Assembly (NCBI GenBank): GCA_029838215.1
Contig: JALGVI010000043.1
Location: forward strand, 1 to 48,491
DNA: 48,491 nucleotides
Source of the DNA: Candidatus Helarchaeota archaeon
GTDB taxonomy: Archaea > Asgardarchaeota > Lokiarchaeia > Helarchaeales > RDOG01
Direction of reading: 5' to 3'
The position numbers were made by a program, and so were the translations under genes. Positions within the stretch are counted from its first letter, which is position 1; every line of letters starts with the position of its first letter. Under the pieces are notes generated by a model that saw nothing but the letters and a program-made list of their open reading frames with translations, had not been told where the DNA came from and made no database searches. This document shows, one piece after another, positions 16,442-24,763 of this stretch.

Positions 16442-18184
16442 GTGCCTTTGGTCGAAAAGAAAAAACGAAAGCGAGGTTCTCTTAATAAATTAAAAGAACA
16501 GATGATTGATTTTATTAATAATATCAAGACTTACGAAGATTGGGACCGTTTCGTGCAGATGTTCATGATTCGCTTCCCTGAAAGAAAGAAGAAATTTGAG
16601 ACTGTTTCTGGTATAGAGATCAAGCGACTATATACACCTGAAGATATTAAGGATCTTGATTATTTGAAGGATATTGGATTTCCGAGTGTCCCGCCCTTCA
16701 CTAGAGGAGTATATCCAACCATGCATCGTGGGCGATTTTGGACGCAACGATTGATTACGGGAACGGGCACGCCTGAAGATACGAATGAACGGCTTAAATT
16801 TCTCATTTCTCAAGGTCAAACCGGTCTAAACGTAATTTATGATCTTCCTTCTCATCGCGGAATAGATCCTGATGATGAAAGAGCAGTTGGTGAAGTCGGG
16901 AAAGATGGAGTTTCCTGCTCGAATCTTGAAGACATGCGCATGATTTTTAAGGATATTGATTATAGCAAGTATTCCGTTTCACAAATAACAGCCATTCACG
17001 TGCTCTGCATGTACATTGCAATGGCTGAACTTGACGGCGTGGATATTTCAAGATTACGCGGAACTGTCCAAAGTGACATGTTCAACGCTATTCAAGGATG
17101 CGGAGCACTCGCATCTGATATAACACGACGTGGTCCGGGAGCAATCGATTATTCGGTCGAAATTTGTGTCGATATTATTGAATTTTGTTCGAAGTACATG
17201 CCAAAATGGTATCCCATATCAATCGTGGGACGAAACATACGGGAATCGGGTGCTGATGCCGTTTCTGAAATCGCTTTGGCATTTTCTAATGGACTTGCAT
17301 TTGTGGATAAAGCCATAGCACGTGGTCTTGATATTAATGAATTTGGAGAAAGGTTATCATTCATGTTCTGTTGTGAGAATGATTTCTTTGAAGAAGTTGC
17401 AAAATTTCGAGCCGCAAGACGAGTCTGGTATCGCCTGATGAAAGAAAAAGGTGCCAGTAATCCTTTAGCAATGCTGGTTAGAATGCACGTTCAGAATAGC
17501 AGCTTGGCGTACACCGCACAGCAACCCCTCATTAATATCATTAGAGGAACGTTGCATACTGCGGCAGCAGTTCTAGGCGGAGGTCAATCACTACATACAA
17601 ACGCCTATGATGAAGCTTGGGGGTTACCAACCGAAAAAGCTGCAATGATTGCACTACGGACGCAACAAATAATTGCAGAAGAATCTGGAATCATGGACAC
17701 GATTGATCCACTTGCTGGGTCATATTATGTGGAGGCTTTAACAAATGAGCTCGCCGAAAAAATTTATGAGATGGTGAAGGAAATGCAGGAAAAAGGTGGA
17801 TCGGTCAAATTAACAGAGAATGGATGGGTGGATAATCTACTGGAACGAAATGCTTTTCGCTTCCAAAAAGAAATTGAGGAAGGAAAGAGAATTGTCGTTG
17901 GCGTGAATAAATACGTCATTGAAGAGGAAGAATTAGACATTGAAATACACGAGATTCCTGAAGAAGTACGGACTCACCAAATCCAACGAGTTCAAAAAGT
18001 GCGTGAGAGTCGGGACCCAGAAAAGTGGAAGAAAGCAATGGCTGAATTGAAAAAAGCCTGTGATGAAAAAGAAAAAGACTTCCGAGTGAACATCATGCGA
18101 CCGTTAATTGAGGCATATAAAGCTGGTGCAACTCTTGGCGAATGCTATGACACGATTTGGCCACCTGAACGATTCATTAAATAA
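16442..18184 (+). CDS. B12-dependent acyl-CoA mutase large (catalytic) subunit, methylmalonyl-CoA mutase family
   Basis: A 580-residue TIM-barrel subunit of the methylmalonyl-CoA mutase family. It has GTGTPEDTNERLKFL, SQGQTGLNVIYDLPSHRG, the FFEEVAKFRAARRVW helix, TAQQPL, GGGQSLHTNAYDE and DPLAGSYYVE. These are CoA- and cobalamin-facing landmarks. Residues that bind the methylmalonyl carboxylate or act in catalysis differ: the Tyr89 equivalent is His95, the Arg207 equivalent is Glu240, and the catalytic His244 equivalent is Asn265 (numbers from GTG 16442). The substrate is therefore probably not methylmalonyl-CoA. An AAAGGAG ribosome site at 16433-16439 better fits TTG 16448 than GTG 16442. 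A TATA-like TTTATATC lies near 16417. The B12-binding subunit follows 15 bases downstream. Confidence 0.83.
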   Translation: MPLVEKKKRKRGSLNKLKEQMIDFINNIKTYEDWDRFVQMFMIRFPERKKKFETVSGIEIKRLYTPEDIKDLDYLKDIGFPSVPPFTRGVYPTMHRGRFWTQRLITGTGTPEDTNERLKFLISQGQTGLNVIYDLPSHRGIDPDDERAVGEVGKDGVSCSNLEDMRMIFKDIDYSKYSVSQITAIHVLCMYIAMAELDGVDISRLRGTVQSDMFNAIQGCGALASDITRRGPGAIDYSVEICVDIIEFCSKYMPKWYPISIVGRNIRESGADAVSEIALAFSNGLAFVDKAIARGLDINEFGERLSFMFCCENDFFEEVAKFRAARRVWYRLMKEKGASNPLAMLVRMHVQNSSLAYTAQQPLINIIRGTLHTAAAVLGGGQSLHTNAYDEAWGLPTEKAAMIALRTQQIIAEESGIMDTIDPLAGSYYVEALTNELAEKIYEMVKEMQEKGGSVKLTENGWVDNLLERNAFRFQKEIEEGKRIVVGVNKYVIEEEELDIEIHEIPEEVRTHQIQRVQKVRESRDPEKWKKAMAELKKACDEKEKDFRVNIMRPLIEAYKAGATLGECYDTIWPPERFIK

Positions 18185-18199
18185 AAGGAGTTAGAAAAA

Positions 18200-18595
18200 A
18201 TGAGCGAAAAGATTAAAGTCCTAACCGCAAAACCAGGATTAGACGGACACGATCGAGGTATTAAAATCGTCAACCGTGCATTCCGAAATGCAGGATTTGA
18301 AGTTGTTTACATCGGTAACTCCATGCCCGAAGAGATAATTGAAGCCAGCATTCAAGAAGATGCGAACATCATCGGTTTGTCCATCTTAAGTTCAAGTTAC
18401 AAAGTTCTCATTCCAAAATTTTTAAATTTGGTTGAGGAACACAAGTTAACTGATCGACTTCTTCTGCTCGGCGGCATTATCTTACCGCGTGATCAAAAAA
18501 ATTATAAGGAACGGGGATTTGCCGGTGTCTATGGTCCGGGCACTAACTTGAACAAAGTAATCGAATTCATAAAAGAACACTTCAAAAATGATTAA
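18200..18595 (+). CDS. B12-binding (small) subunit of acyl-CoA mutase
   Basis: A 131-residue cobalamin-binding domain. DGHDRG (15-20) holds the lower-axial His ligand. SILSSSYKVLIPK follows, then GGIILPRD, which completes the nucleotide-loop binding pattern. It is encoded 15 bases after the catalytic subunit with a good ribosome site (AAAGGAG), so both form one holoenzyme from an operon. Methylmalonyl-CoA, isobutyryl-CoA and 2-hydroxyisobutyryl-CoA mutases in archaea and bacteria use this split layout. The motif does not reveal the substrate. Confidence 0.9.
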   Translation: MSEKIKVLTAKPGLDGHDRGIKIVNRAFRNAGFEVVYIGNSMPEEIIEASIQEDANIIGLSILSSSYKVLIPKFLNLVEEHKLTDRLLLLGGIILPRDQKNYKERGFAGVYGPGTNLNKVIEFIKEHFKND

Positions 18596-18931
18596 AATTA
18601 TGATGGAATTCGAAAGCCCTCACGTATATTTTTGCGAGAAATGATTTTATGACGATAAAACCGCAAATCTAATAAAATCAATTTTTTTATTTTAAAATGC
18701 TTTTTTCTGTTATTTTTTGCTCAAGCTTCTTATTAAAAATAAGAGATTCCTTTTGTTTTGAAAAAAAAATGAAATTGCAAGTAATGAGTTTCAAAATTAA
18801 CTAGTTCTTTTAGAAATCTTAATTTTTTGATTATTGGATCGAGATTCTCGCAATATTTTTAAATGTAAATACTCATAAAACAGAATAACTAGTAATTATT
18901 CTCTTAAACAAAGACTCACGGATGACATTGA
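18596..18931. other. Intergenic region with poly-T terminator-like tracts and an Lrp gene promoter
   Basis: This 336-base AT-rich gap has T-rich tracts at about 18681-18719 (TTTTTTTATTTT, CTTTTTTCTG, TATTTTTTGC), likely to end transcription of the mutase operon. A TATA-like TTTTTAAATG lies at 18856-18865, about 67 bases before the Lrp start. I see no gene in it. Confidence 0.4.
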
Positions 18932-19465
18932 ATGAGCGGTAAAAAAGGGAGTTCAGCTGCAAAATCTGCAAAAAATGGAAAAAAAAATGTGAAAATTAAA
19001 ATAGATGACCTTGATTTAGAGATTTTGAGGAAATTGAAAGAAGATTCGAGGGTTCCTTTTACCAAGCTTGCTGAGATTTTGAAAATTCCCGATACAACCG
19101 TTCATTTTCGTGTCAAAAAACTGCGAGAAATGGGCATCATTCAGAAATTTACCATTTCGATTTCCCCCAAGAACCTTGAATATGACTTGTTGAGCATGAT
19201 TAAAATTCGAATAGGGGGACACATAGTTCCTGATATTAGCAATAAGAGGTTAGAAGATCTCACGGACTCGTTAAAACGCATAAAAAATATTCACTTTCTG
19301 GCGTGTTCTGATACGGAAAATAGCATATATGCGTTAATTTATACAAAGGATAAAGATGAATTGTTAAATATTGTTAAAGAGATTCAAAGCGTGGACTTCA
19401 TTGAATTTGACGTGTGGCAATTTTCCAAGATCATTAAAGGAGAAAACATGTATTTTGAATTATGA
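18932..19465 (+). CDS. Lrp/AsnC-family transcriptional regulator
   Basis: A 177-residue protein with a basic N-terminal extension (about 22 residues rich in Lys, Ser, Ala), then a winged helix (about 24-75: LDLEILRKLKEDSRVPFTKLAEIL and a recognition helix TTVHFRVKKLREMG). The C-terminal alpha/beta effector-binding domain runs to residue 177. This is the Lrp/AsnC layout: amino acid-responsive DNA-binding oligomers. The target is unknown. It precedes the KaiC-like gene by nine bases, so they may be cotranscribed. The basic tail is longer than usual. Confidence 0.85.
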   Translation: MSGKKGSSAAKSAKNGKKNVKIKIDDLDLEILRKLKEDSRVPFTKLAEILKIPDTTVHFRVKKLREMGIIQKFTISISPKNLEYDLLSMIKIRIGGHIVPDISNKRLEDLTDSLKRIKNIHFLACSDTENSIYALIYTKDKDELLNIVKEIQSVDFIEFDVWQFSKIIKGENMYFEL

Positions 19466-19474
19466 AATTATGTT

Positions 19475-20227
19475 ATGATAATGTGGAAAAAAGAAGTGAA
19501 AAAAATGGCAGATAGAGTTGTTACTGGAATTAGAGGGCTTGATGAAATTCTTCATGGAGGTTTCATCCCTGGTCACAACATACTCATAACTGGAGGTGCT
19601 GGGACTGGGAAGACCATCTTGTGCACTCAGTTTCTTTACAATGGTGCAAAGAATTTCAATGAACCGGGAATAATGGTCACTCTTGAAGAAATGCCAAACG
19701 AATTACGCTCCGAAGCGAAGAATTTTGGTTGGGATCTCGAGGAATTAGAAGCCGAAAAAAAACTGGCGATCATTGATGCGGCCTCCTCAAAGGCAGGTCT
19801 TCCAACAACCGAGCGGTTTGCACTTCGGCGTGGATTTGACGTTAATACTCTGGCTCAAGAGATATATCGAACCACAAAAGAGATTGGGGCAAGAAGGGTC
19901 GCAATTGATTCCATTGCAGGTCTGGGGATGCAATTCGAAGGGACAATAAACATCCGTACTGCTATCTTCCGATTGAGTGCATTACTCCGCGAAATCAAGT
20001 GCACGAGTTTGATGACGAGTGAGGTTCCGGCTGGTGAAGTCTTCACCCGATATGGTGTTGAGGAATTCATCGCTCAAGGTGTTGTTCTTCTTTTTTTAGA
20101 GGAAGAAAATGATGAACTGCGCAGAACACTCATTGTGCGAAAAATGCGTGGGACTGCTCATTCCCTGAAACGATATCCGTTCGAAATTGGATCGAAAGGG
20201 ATAGTCGTCATGCCGGGAAAAGTCTAG
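19475..20227 (+). CDS. KaiC-like RecA-superfamily ATPase
   Basis: A single KaiC/GvpD-type ATPase domain of 250 residues. Walker A is GGAGTGKT (40-47), the catalytic Glu pair is LEE (70-72), Walker B is RRVAIDS with Asp145, and the end is MRGTAHSLKRYPFEIG, typical of archaeal KaiC-like proteins. No second KaiC domain or kinase-site Ser/Thr pattern is apparent. ATG at 19475 is given; an ATG at 19505 (MADRVVTGIRG) is also plausible because family proteins often start there. In archaea such proteins act in signalling switches, often near regulators, as here beside an Lrp protein and a Roadblock protein. Confidence 0.86.
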   Translation: MIMWKKEVKKMADRVVTGIRGLDEILHGGFIPGHNILITGGAGTGKTILCTQFLYNGAKNFNEPGIMVTLEEMPNELRSEAKNFGWDLEELEAEKKLAIIDAASSKAGLPTTERFALRRGFDVNTLAQEIYRTTKEIGARRVAIDSIAGLGMQFEGTINIRTAIFRLSALLREIKCTSLMTSEVPAGEVFTRYGVEEFIAQGVVLLFLEEENDELRRTLIVRKMRGTAHSLKRYPFEIGSKGIVVMPGKV

Positions 20228-20539
20228 CTAATGATCAAAGTTTCCACTTTTTTTACGTGATAGGTAAGTATTTGGAGAAATCGAGTGCCTCCTAAATGGT
20301 GTCGTGGAGTTTTTAAACAAAATTTCATCATTATATTGTAGTAAAGTCAAAGGATTTGTATTTTCTGATGAGAAATCATGAAGCATTCGTTTCAATGGTT
20401 TGTAATAATATTTATAAGGTAAAAATGGAACAAATTTTATTGGATTGTCCAGAATCAAATAAGATATCATTTCCCATTGTTTATTTCTTGCAACTTAAAG
20501 ATTCAGAAACAACCAATTAAATGAATTGGATGTCATATA
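20228..20539. promoter_or_regulatory. Intergenic region upstream of the Roadblock gene with inverted repeat
   Basis: This 312-base gap contains a TATA-like AATATTTATAAGG (about 20408-20420) and a perfect inverted repeat CCAATT-AAATG-AATTGG (20513-20529) ten bases before the Roadblock ATG. The repeat could be an operator or an RNA hairpin masking the ribosome site. An 80-codon minus-strand frame in this gap has no ribosome site and low-complexity content, and I reject it. Confidence 0.35.
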
Positions 20540-21394
20540 ATGTCACTCACCAAAGAACAAGCAGATAAGCTTACTACACTGCTAAACAAGCTTGAGGCGC
20601 GAACTGAGCTTGAAGCTTGTGCAGTAGTGACTAGAGAAGGATTACGAATCGCATGTGCAGTTGCAGCTGAGATGGATGCGGACGTATATTCTGCAGCATC
20701 AGCGGCATTGGTAAATTTAGGTGAAACAACTTTAGCCCAATTAAAACACGGTAATCTCAAGGAGATTATTGTTCGAGGGGATGAAGGATATACGATCTTG
20801 ACACAGGCAGGAAATCAATACATGGTCGTAGGATCTTGCAAGAAATTGAGTCGGATGGGCTATTATCTTGCGCTTTTACACCGCTTTAGTAATAAAGTCG
20901 CAGCAACGTTAGGTGTATCACAACCTATTGCTGAGGTTCCAGAAGCAGTTCCTGCGGCACAAGCTGTTGTGGAAGAACAAGTCATTCCCGAACCAGTTGT
21001 TGCACCTGAAGCTGCTCCCATTGAACCGCCTTCGCCAGTGCCAGAAGTGAGTTTTGAAGCGCCTTCTCAACCAGCCCCCATTCCAGAACCCGCCACGGCT
21101 GATGTTGGGTTTGATAAAAGTGCCTTATTTGAAGCTTTACAAACACTTGGAACAGAGCCCGAAACCGCTCAACCAGCATCTACGGAAAGTGGTGTTGAAA
21201 TAGATACCACGGCACTCATTGATGCATTGAAACCAAAAACTGCAGGAATTCCTGCTCCCGTTGAAGCGGCACCACCAGTTTCGCAACCACGTCCAACGCC
21301 TCAACATGATGATGACGAGCTCTTTAAAATTTCGGATAAGGAAGCAGTCTTAGAAGCATTGAAAGTTTTGGGTTGGGAGGAACCAAACGAATAA
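20540..21394 (+). CDS. Roadblock/LC7 domain protein with Pro/Ala-rich linker and three C-terminal motifs
   Basis: A 284-residue protein. Residues 1-125 form a Roadblock/LC7 domain (LEACAVVTREGLRIAC, then GETTLAQLKHGNLKEIIVRG and a final helix), the fold of small GTPase regulators and dynein/Ragulator subunits. A Pro/Ala/Glu-rich linker runs from 130 to 190. Three short related helical motifs follow: GFDKSALFEALQTLG (190-204), EIDTTALIDALKPK (220-233) and KEAVLEALKVLGWE (267-280). They share D-K/T-x-A-L-x-E/D-A-L and look like repeated binding peptides. Roadblock proteins are expanded in Asgard archaea with many small GTPases. None of those partners is encoded in this window. Confidence 0.82.
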   Translation: MSLTKEQADKLTTLLNKLEARTELEACAVVTREGLRIACAVAAEMDADVYSAASAALVNLGETTLAQLKHGNLKEIIVRGDEGYTILTQAGNQYMVVGSCKKLSRMGYYLALLHRFSNKVAATLGVSQPIAEVPEAVPAAQAVVEEQVIPEPVVAPEAAPIEPPSPVPEVSFEAPSQPAPIPEPATADVGFDKSALFEALQTLGTEPETAQPASTESGVEIDTTALIDALKPKTAGIPAPVEAAPPVSQPRPTPQHDDDELFKISDKEAVLEALKVLGWEEPNE

Positions 21395-21440
21395 ATTCAC
21401 TTATAATTTTATTTCTTGAACAAACAATCCAGATGATTCC

Positions 21441-21659
21441 ATGAGTAACTCCAATCAAGCCAGACGATGTCCAAATTGCAATTTCAGTAATTTTCCAGCA
21501 AGTTCGAAATTCTGCCCAAAGTGTGGTCTTAAACTTAGCACTTCAGCCAGAGCAAGGAGGAAACACTCCAGAACTTGTGAATGCGGAGTGGTCTTTGAAA
21601 CAATTAAATTATCATGGTGTCCTTTTTGTGGAAAACCACTGCAAAAAATATTGTTTTAA
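21441..21659 (+). CDS. Double zinc-ribbon protein
   Basis: A 72-residue protein with two zinc ribbons. The first has CPNC and CPKCG pairs (about 10-28), the second CECG and CPFCG pairs (about 46-63), joined by a basic Ser/Arg linker. This is the zinc-ribbon style common in archaeal small proteins, where it stabilises protein or nucleic-acid contacts. It lies 46 bases after the Roadblock gene on the same strand and ends 50 bases before a convergent TPR-like gene. Confidence 0.65.
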   Translation: MSNSNQARRCPNCNFSNFPASSKFCPKCGLKLSTSARARRKHSRTCECGVVFETIKLSWCPFCGKPLQKILF

Positions 21660-21709
21660 AGAATATTTCTTAGAATTACGTCAATAAAAAGAAAATTGCA
21701 ATAAAAAAT

Positions 21710-21919
21710 TCATATTTGGATGGCATCTGCCTTTTCTTGACACACTCGTGCCTTTTCTTCATTTCCACCTTTTTTATACCATTCAACGGCTCCGAGCAGG
21801 AGTCGTTTGGCTTTTTTTGGTTCCTTGCTTTTTAGATGGTGTTCTGCAAGTTCTTCGTAATATGCACCTTTTTTATTGGCAAATTCAAAAAGTTGATGTC
21901 CCATATCCATTCCACTCAA
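21710..21919 (-). CDS. Small TPR-like helical protein
   Basis: A 69-residue helical protein. GAYYEELAEHHLKSKEPKKA followed by RLLLGAVEWYKKGGNEEKA resembles two TPR-type helical hairpins (A-x-x-Y...A...A.. spacing), but it is too short for a full TPR domain. TTG at 21919 opens the frame; ATG at 21910 with TGAGTGG upstream is an alternative. It lies 50 bases downstream of the gelsolin-like gene on the same strand and may be cotranscribed with it. Confidence 0.5.
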   Translation of the reverse strand: MSGMDMGHQLFEFANKKGAYYEELAEHHLKSKEPKKAKRLLLGAVEWYKKGGNEEKARVCQEKADAIQI

Positions 21920-21969
21920 TTCATTTCTTATAAGACTTCTTCCAAATCAGAAATTTATATTTTTTTGCT

Positions 21970-22806
21970 TTATTTCCACAAGTATTTTATTTTGAACGAA
22001 GCAATTTGAGTTGAATCCTCCATTTCGGGTGTTTTCAATAATTCGATGGCGAGTATGCGACCTTCGTTGATGATGAGTCTTGGCAGGTATCCCTTGGCAA
22101 GAAATTCACCTTCGGGCAATGATTCCATTAATTCGAATGCATGTGAGACTTGTTCCTGCCCCAGAAATGTCTTTTTCTGTTCGATTTGGCTGAATACATA
22201 CGGTCCAATACAAATCATTTCCCGCTTATAACCGCCAGGAGGTAAATCGTAACTTTGAACCCGAGTAAGTATCTTTTTAACGCTTTCTTCTACATTCAAA
22301 GTCTGAATTTGTTGATCGATTTCCGATGATTTCGCTGGAGCAGGGGCAGGGGTTCGTGCCGGTGCAGGAGCGGGTGCTGGTTCAGGGACCGTAAAGGTAG
22401 GCGGCGAAGGTGGCAATTGTTGCGCGGGTTGTGGAGGTGGTACCGGTTGTGACGCAGGAGGCGTGCCGCCCGGAACGAATTCTTGAATATCAGCGGCGGG
22501 TTCTGGTGCGATGGGGACAGGACCCCCAATAATTGTTATAAAATCTTGAGGTTCAGACCCATGGTCAATCGATTCAACCTTATAGACCAATCCTCGCTCT
22601 CCTCGCAAATCTTGAGATTTTCGTGCCGCAATGAATTTCTTGCGCACGCTAGCTTGAGTTCCTTTCCAAAGCCAAATTTTCTTTAGCCTATCGGAAACAA
22701 TAAGAACAACTTTTTTTGAATCTAACATGTCTTTTATTTGACCAGAAATGGGAACTTCTTCATATTCTCCATCGTCTTTTATGCTATAATAAGTAAGATC
22801 TTCCAT
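21970..22806 (-). CDS. Gelsolin-like domain protein with Pro/Ala-rich linker and unknown C-terminal domain
   Basis: A 278-residue protein. Residues about 33-93 (VVLIVSDRLKKIWLWKG, then the ASVRKKFIAARK helix, then a strand EPQDFITIIGG) match the single gelsolin/ADF-H-like repeat seen in Asgard proteins, which are known to bind actin-like filaments. A Pro/Ala-rich linker of about 70 residues follows, including repeats of PAPA. The C-terminal 110 residues (VKKILTRVQSYDLPPGGYKR, MICIGPYVF, SLPEGEFLAKGYLPRL) form a domain I do not recognise. A ribosome site (GGTGAG) precedes ATG 22806 and a TATA-like TTTAAATAG lies close upstream. Calcium-binding residues cannot be judged. Confidence 0.55.
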   Translation of the reverse strand: MEDLTYYSIKDDGEYEEVPISGQIKDMLDSKKVVLIVSDRLKKIWLWKGTQASVRKKFIAARKSQDLRGERGLVYKVESIDHGSEPQDFITIIGGPVPIAPEPAADIQEFVPGGTPPASQPVPPPQPAQQLPPSPPTFTVPEPAPAPAPARTPAPAPAKSSEIDQQIQTLNVEESVKKILTRVQSYDLPPGGYKREMICIGPYVFSQIEQKKTFLGQEQVSHAFELMESLPEGEFLAKGYLPRLIINEGRILAIELLKTPEMEDSTQIASFKIKYLWK

Positions 22807-23069
22807 CTATCTCACCGTGTTTAAATTCTCACCATCTATTTAAAACCTGTTTTTCAAGGCTTTTGTTAAAATTGTTTTTCTTTGTTTGAAATTTTGATTC
22901 TTCATCAAAAATTTTCCTAAATAAAGTACATTCGTTATTGATTATATGACTAAAATCTCTTGCTTGAATGATAAGAATTCTCTTCGTTTATATTTGAAAA
23001 ACAACTATAAGAGATTTCCGACAAATTTTCATGGAGATTATTATTATAATACGATGTTGATAAGTCGTT

Positions 23070-24638
23070 CTAACCAAATCGTCGTTGCATGATTTCTGGA
23101 ATGAGATCAATGAGATCGGTTGCCAACAGGTGAGGTCCTCCGAGTTTTTCAATGGCTAAGTCTCCGGCTAAACCATTGATAAATGCTCCACAACATGCCG
23201 CCCTAAACGGATCAATATTTTGTGCAAGAAGTCCCACGCAAATTCCTGTTAGAACATCTCCGGTTCCTCCGACAGTCATTGCAGGGTTGCCGGTAATGTT
23301 AATCTTCATTCGCTCTCCATTTGAAATGATATCTTCAGAACCTTTTAGTAACAAGGTTATTTGGTTATTTCTTGCAAATTCAGAGACATCTTTTACTTTT
23401 TCAAGCAAGGATGAATTAACTTTTATTTTTTTATCAGAAATGATCCCGTATTCTCCTAAATGTGGAGTCAAGATCCCCCGTGACCCTTTTACCAGGTCAA
23501 GATTGCCTTTAATTGCTTTCAGTCCGTCAGCATCTAAAACAAAAGGCAATTCTTTGCTTGAAATCATTCCCAAAAGCTCAAGGATTCCTTGCTTGATCTT
23601 TTCGGCGGGTCCCAGTCCGGGTCCGATAGCAACGACCGTTGCCCACTTGAGAAGGTCTTTAACAACATCCACTCCACTTTCGTTAAAATAATCAGAATTA
23701 TATTCTCTAATGATTAAATCAGCGGATAAAGAGCGGAGACTGGGTGCGATTTTCGATGGCACGAGTAATTGGACCAGATCAGCCCCAGTACGATAAGCTG
23801 CTAATGCAACCAACGCAGGAGCTCCTGAATAGATGGCACTTCCACCTATGACTAGAACCTTCCCGAAATCACCTTTATGGCTCGTTGGCGGTCTGGCCAA
23901 TTTCATTGCATTCAAATCTCCACGTCCAACGAATAGTTCCGCTTCTGGCGGAATTCCAATGCTTGAGATAATTAATTTACCCGTGATTTTTTCGGATGTT
24001 AGACCCACTTTATTCTTGTGAAACGTGATCGTCAAGTTTGGGATAATTGCCTTGTCTGGAACCATCCCTGTCAAGGGATCTACACCGGATGGAACATCAA
24101 TTGAAATCTTGAATGCTGAAGAACCATTGATCAAGTTAATTGCGGACGAAATGGGTTCTCGGATTTTTCCTTTTATGCCGGTTCCCAATAAACCGTCTAT
24201 AATGATATCAGGCGTTTTCTGTATTGCATCTTTGAGTGACAACAGCTTTGCAACTTCTCGGATCTCTTGAAGCACGATTGAGCATTGCATGTTTTTAAGA
24301 ATATCCCAATTTTTCTTAGCGATTTCTGTTCTCATGTCTCTAGCATTTCCCAATAAAAACACGGTGATCAATGCGTTTTCACTTGCCAAATGTCTTGCGA
24401 CAACAAATGAATCTCCTCCGTTATTACCCGTTCCTGCAAATATAAATACTTTTTTACCGTGTAATGAACCCAGTTCTTGTTTTAAAGCATTCACAACAGC
24501 CCTTCCCGCGTTTTCCATTAATAGAAGAGTGGGCACCCCTAACCATTCCGAATTTTGATCGATGATTCCCATCTCGACAGGAGTGATTTCTGCAGGAATG
24601 AGATCTTTGATCTCATCCAGTTCAATTGACTTTCTCAT
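23070..24638 (-). CDS. nnr: Bifunctional NAD(P)HX epimerase/dehydratase (Nnr, YjeF family)
   Basis: A 522-residue two-domain repair enzyme. The N-terminal NAD(P)HX epimerase domain holds GTGNNGGDSFVVARHL near 69-84. The C-terminal ADP/ATP-dependent dehydratase domain starts near 240, has IGPGLGPAEK, VLDADGLKAI and the GGTGDVLTG motif near 460-470. Together they reconvert hydrated NADH and NADPH. The fused arrangement is common in bacteria and archaea. A ribosome site (TTGAGGGAT) precedes ATG 24638. It follows the giant surface protein gene on the same strand, 125 bases apart. Confidence 0.93.
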   Translation of the reverse strand: MRKSIELDEIKDLIPAEITPVEMGIIDQNSEWLGVPTLLLMENAGRAVVNALKQELGSLHGKKVFIFAGTGNNGGDSFVVARHLASENALITVFLLGNARDMRTEIAKKNWDILKNMQCSIVLQEIREVAKLLSLKDAIQKTPDIIIDGLLGTGIKGKIREPISSAINLINGSSAFKISIDVPSGVDPLTGMVPDKAIIPNLTITFHKNKVGLTSEKITGKLIISSIGIPPEAELFVGRGDLNAMKLARPPTSHKGDFGKVLVIGGSAIYSGAPALVALAAYRTGADLVQLLVPSKIAPSLRSLSADLIIREYNSDYFNESGVDVVKDLLKWATVVAIGPGLGPAEKIKQGILELLGMISSKELPFVLDADGLKAIKGNLDLVKGSRGILTPHLGEYGIISDKKIKVNSSLLEKVKDVSEFARNNQITLLLKGSEDIISNGERMKINITGNPAMTVGGTGDVLTGICVGLLAQNIDPFRAACCGAFINGLAGDLAIEKLGGPHLLATDLIDLIPEIMQRRFG

Positions 24639-24763
24639 TTAAATCCCTCAAGGATGAATCTCAATAAATTGATGACATGTTCAACATGCAAATAAAAACA
24701 TGATCTTAAAATTTATTTCGTTGATCTAAATTAATTTATGATGTAAAATTTTAGAAAATTAGA

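Noticed and set aside
20228..20470. 80-codon minus-strand frame in the gap before the Roadblock gene
   Set aside because: No ribosome site, unusual composition, and it lies directly against a gene end.
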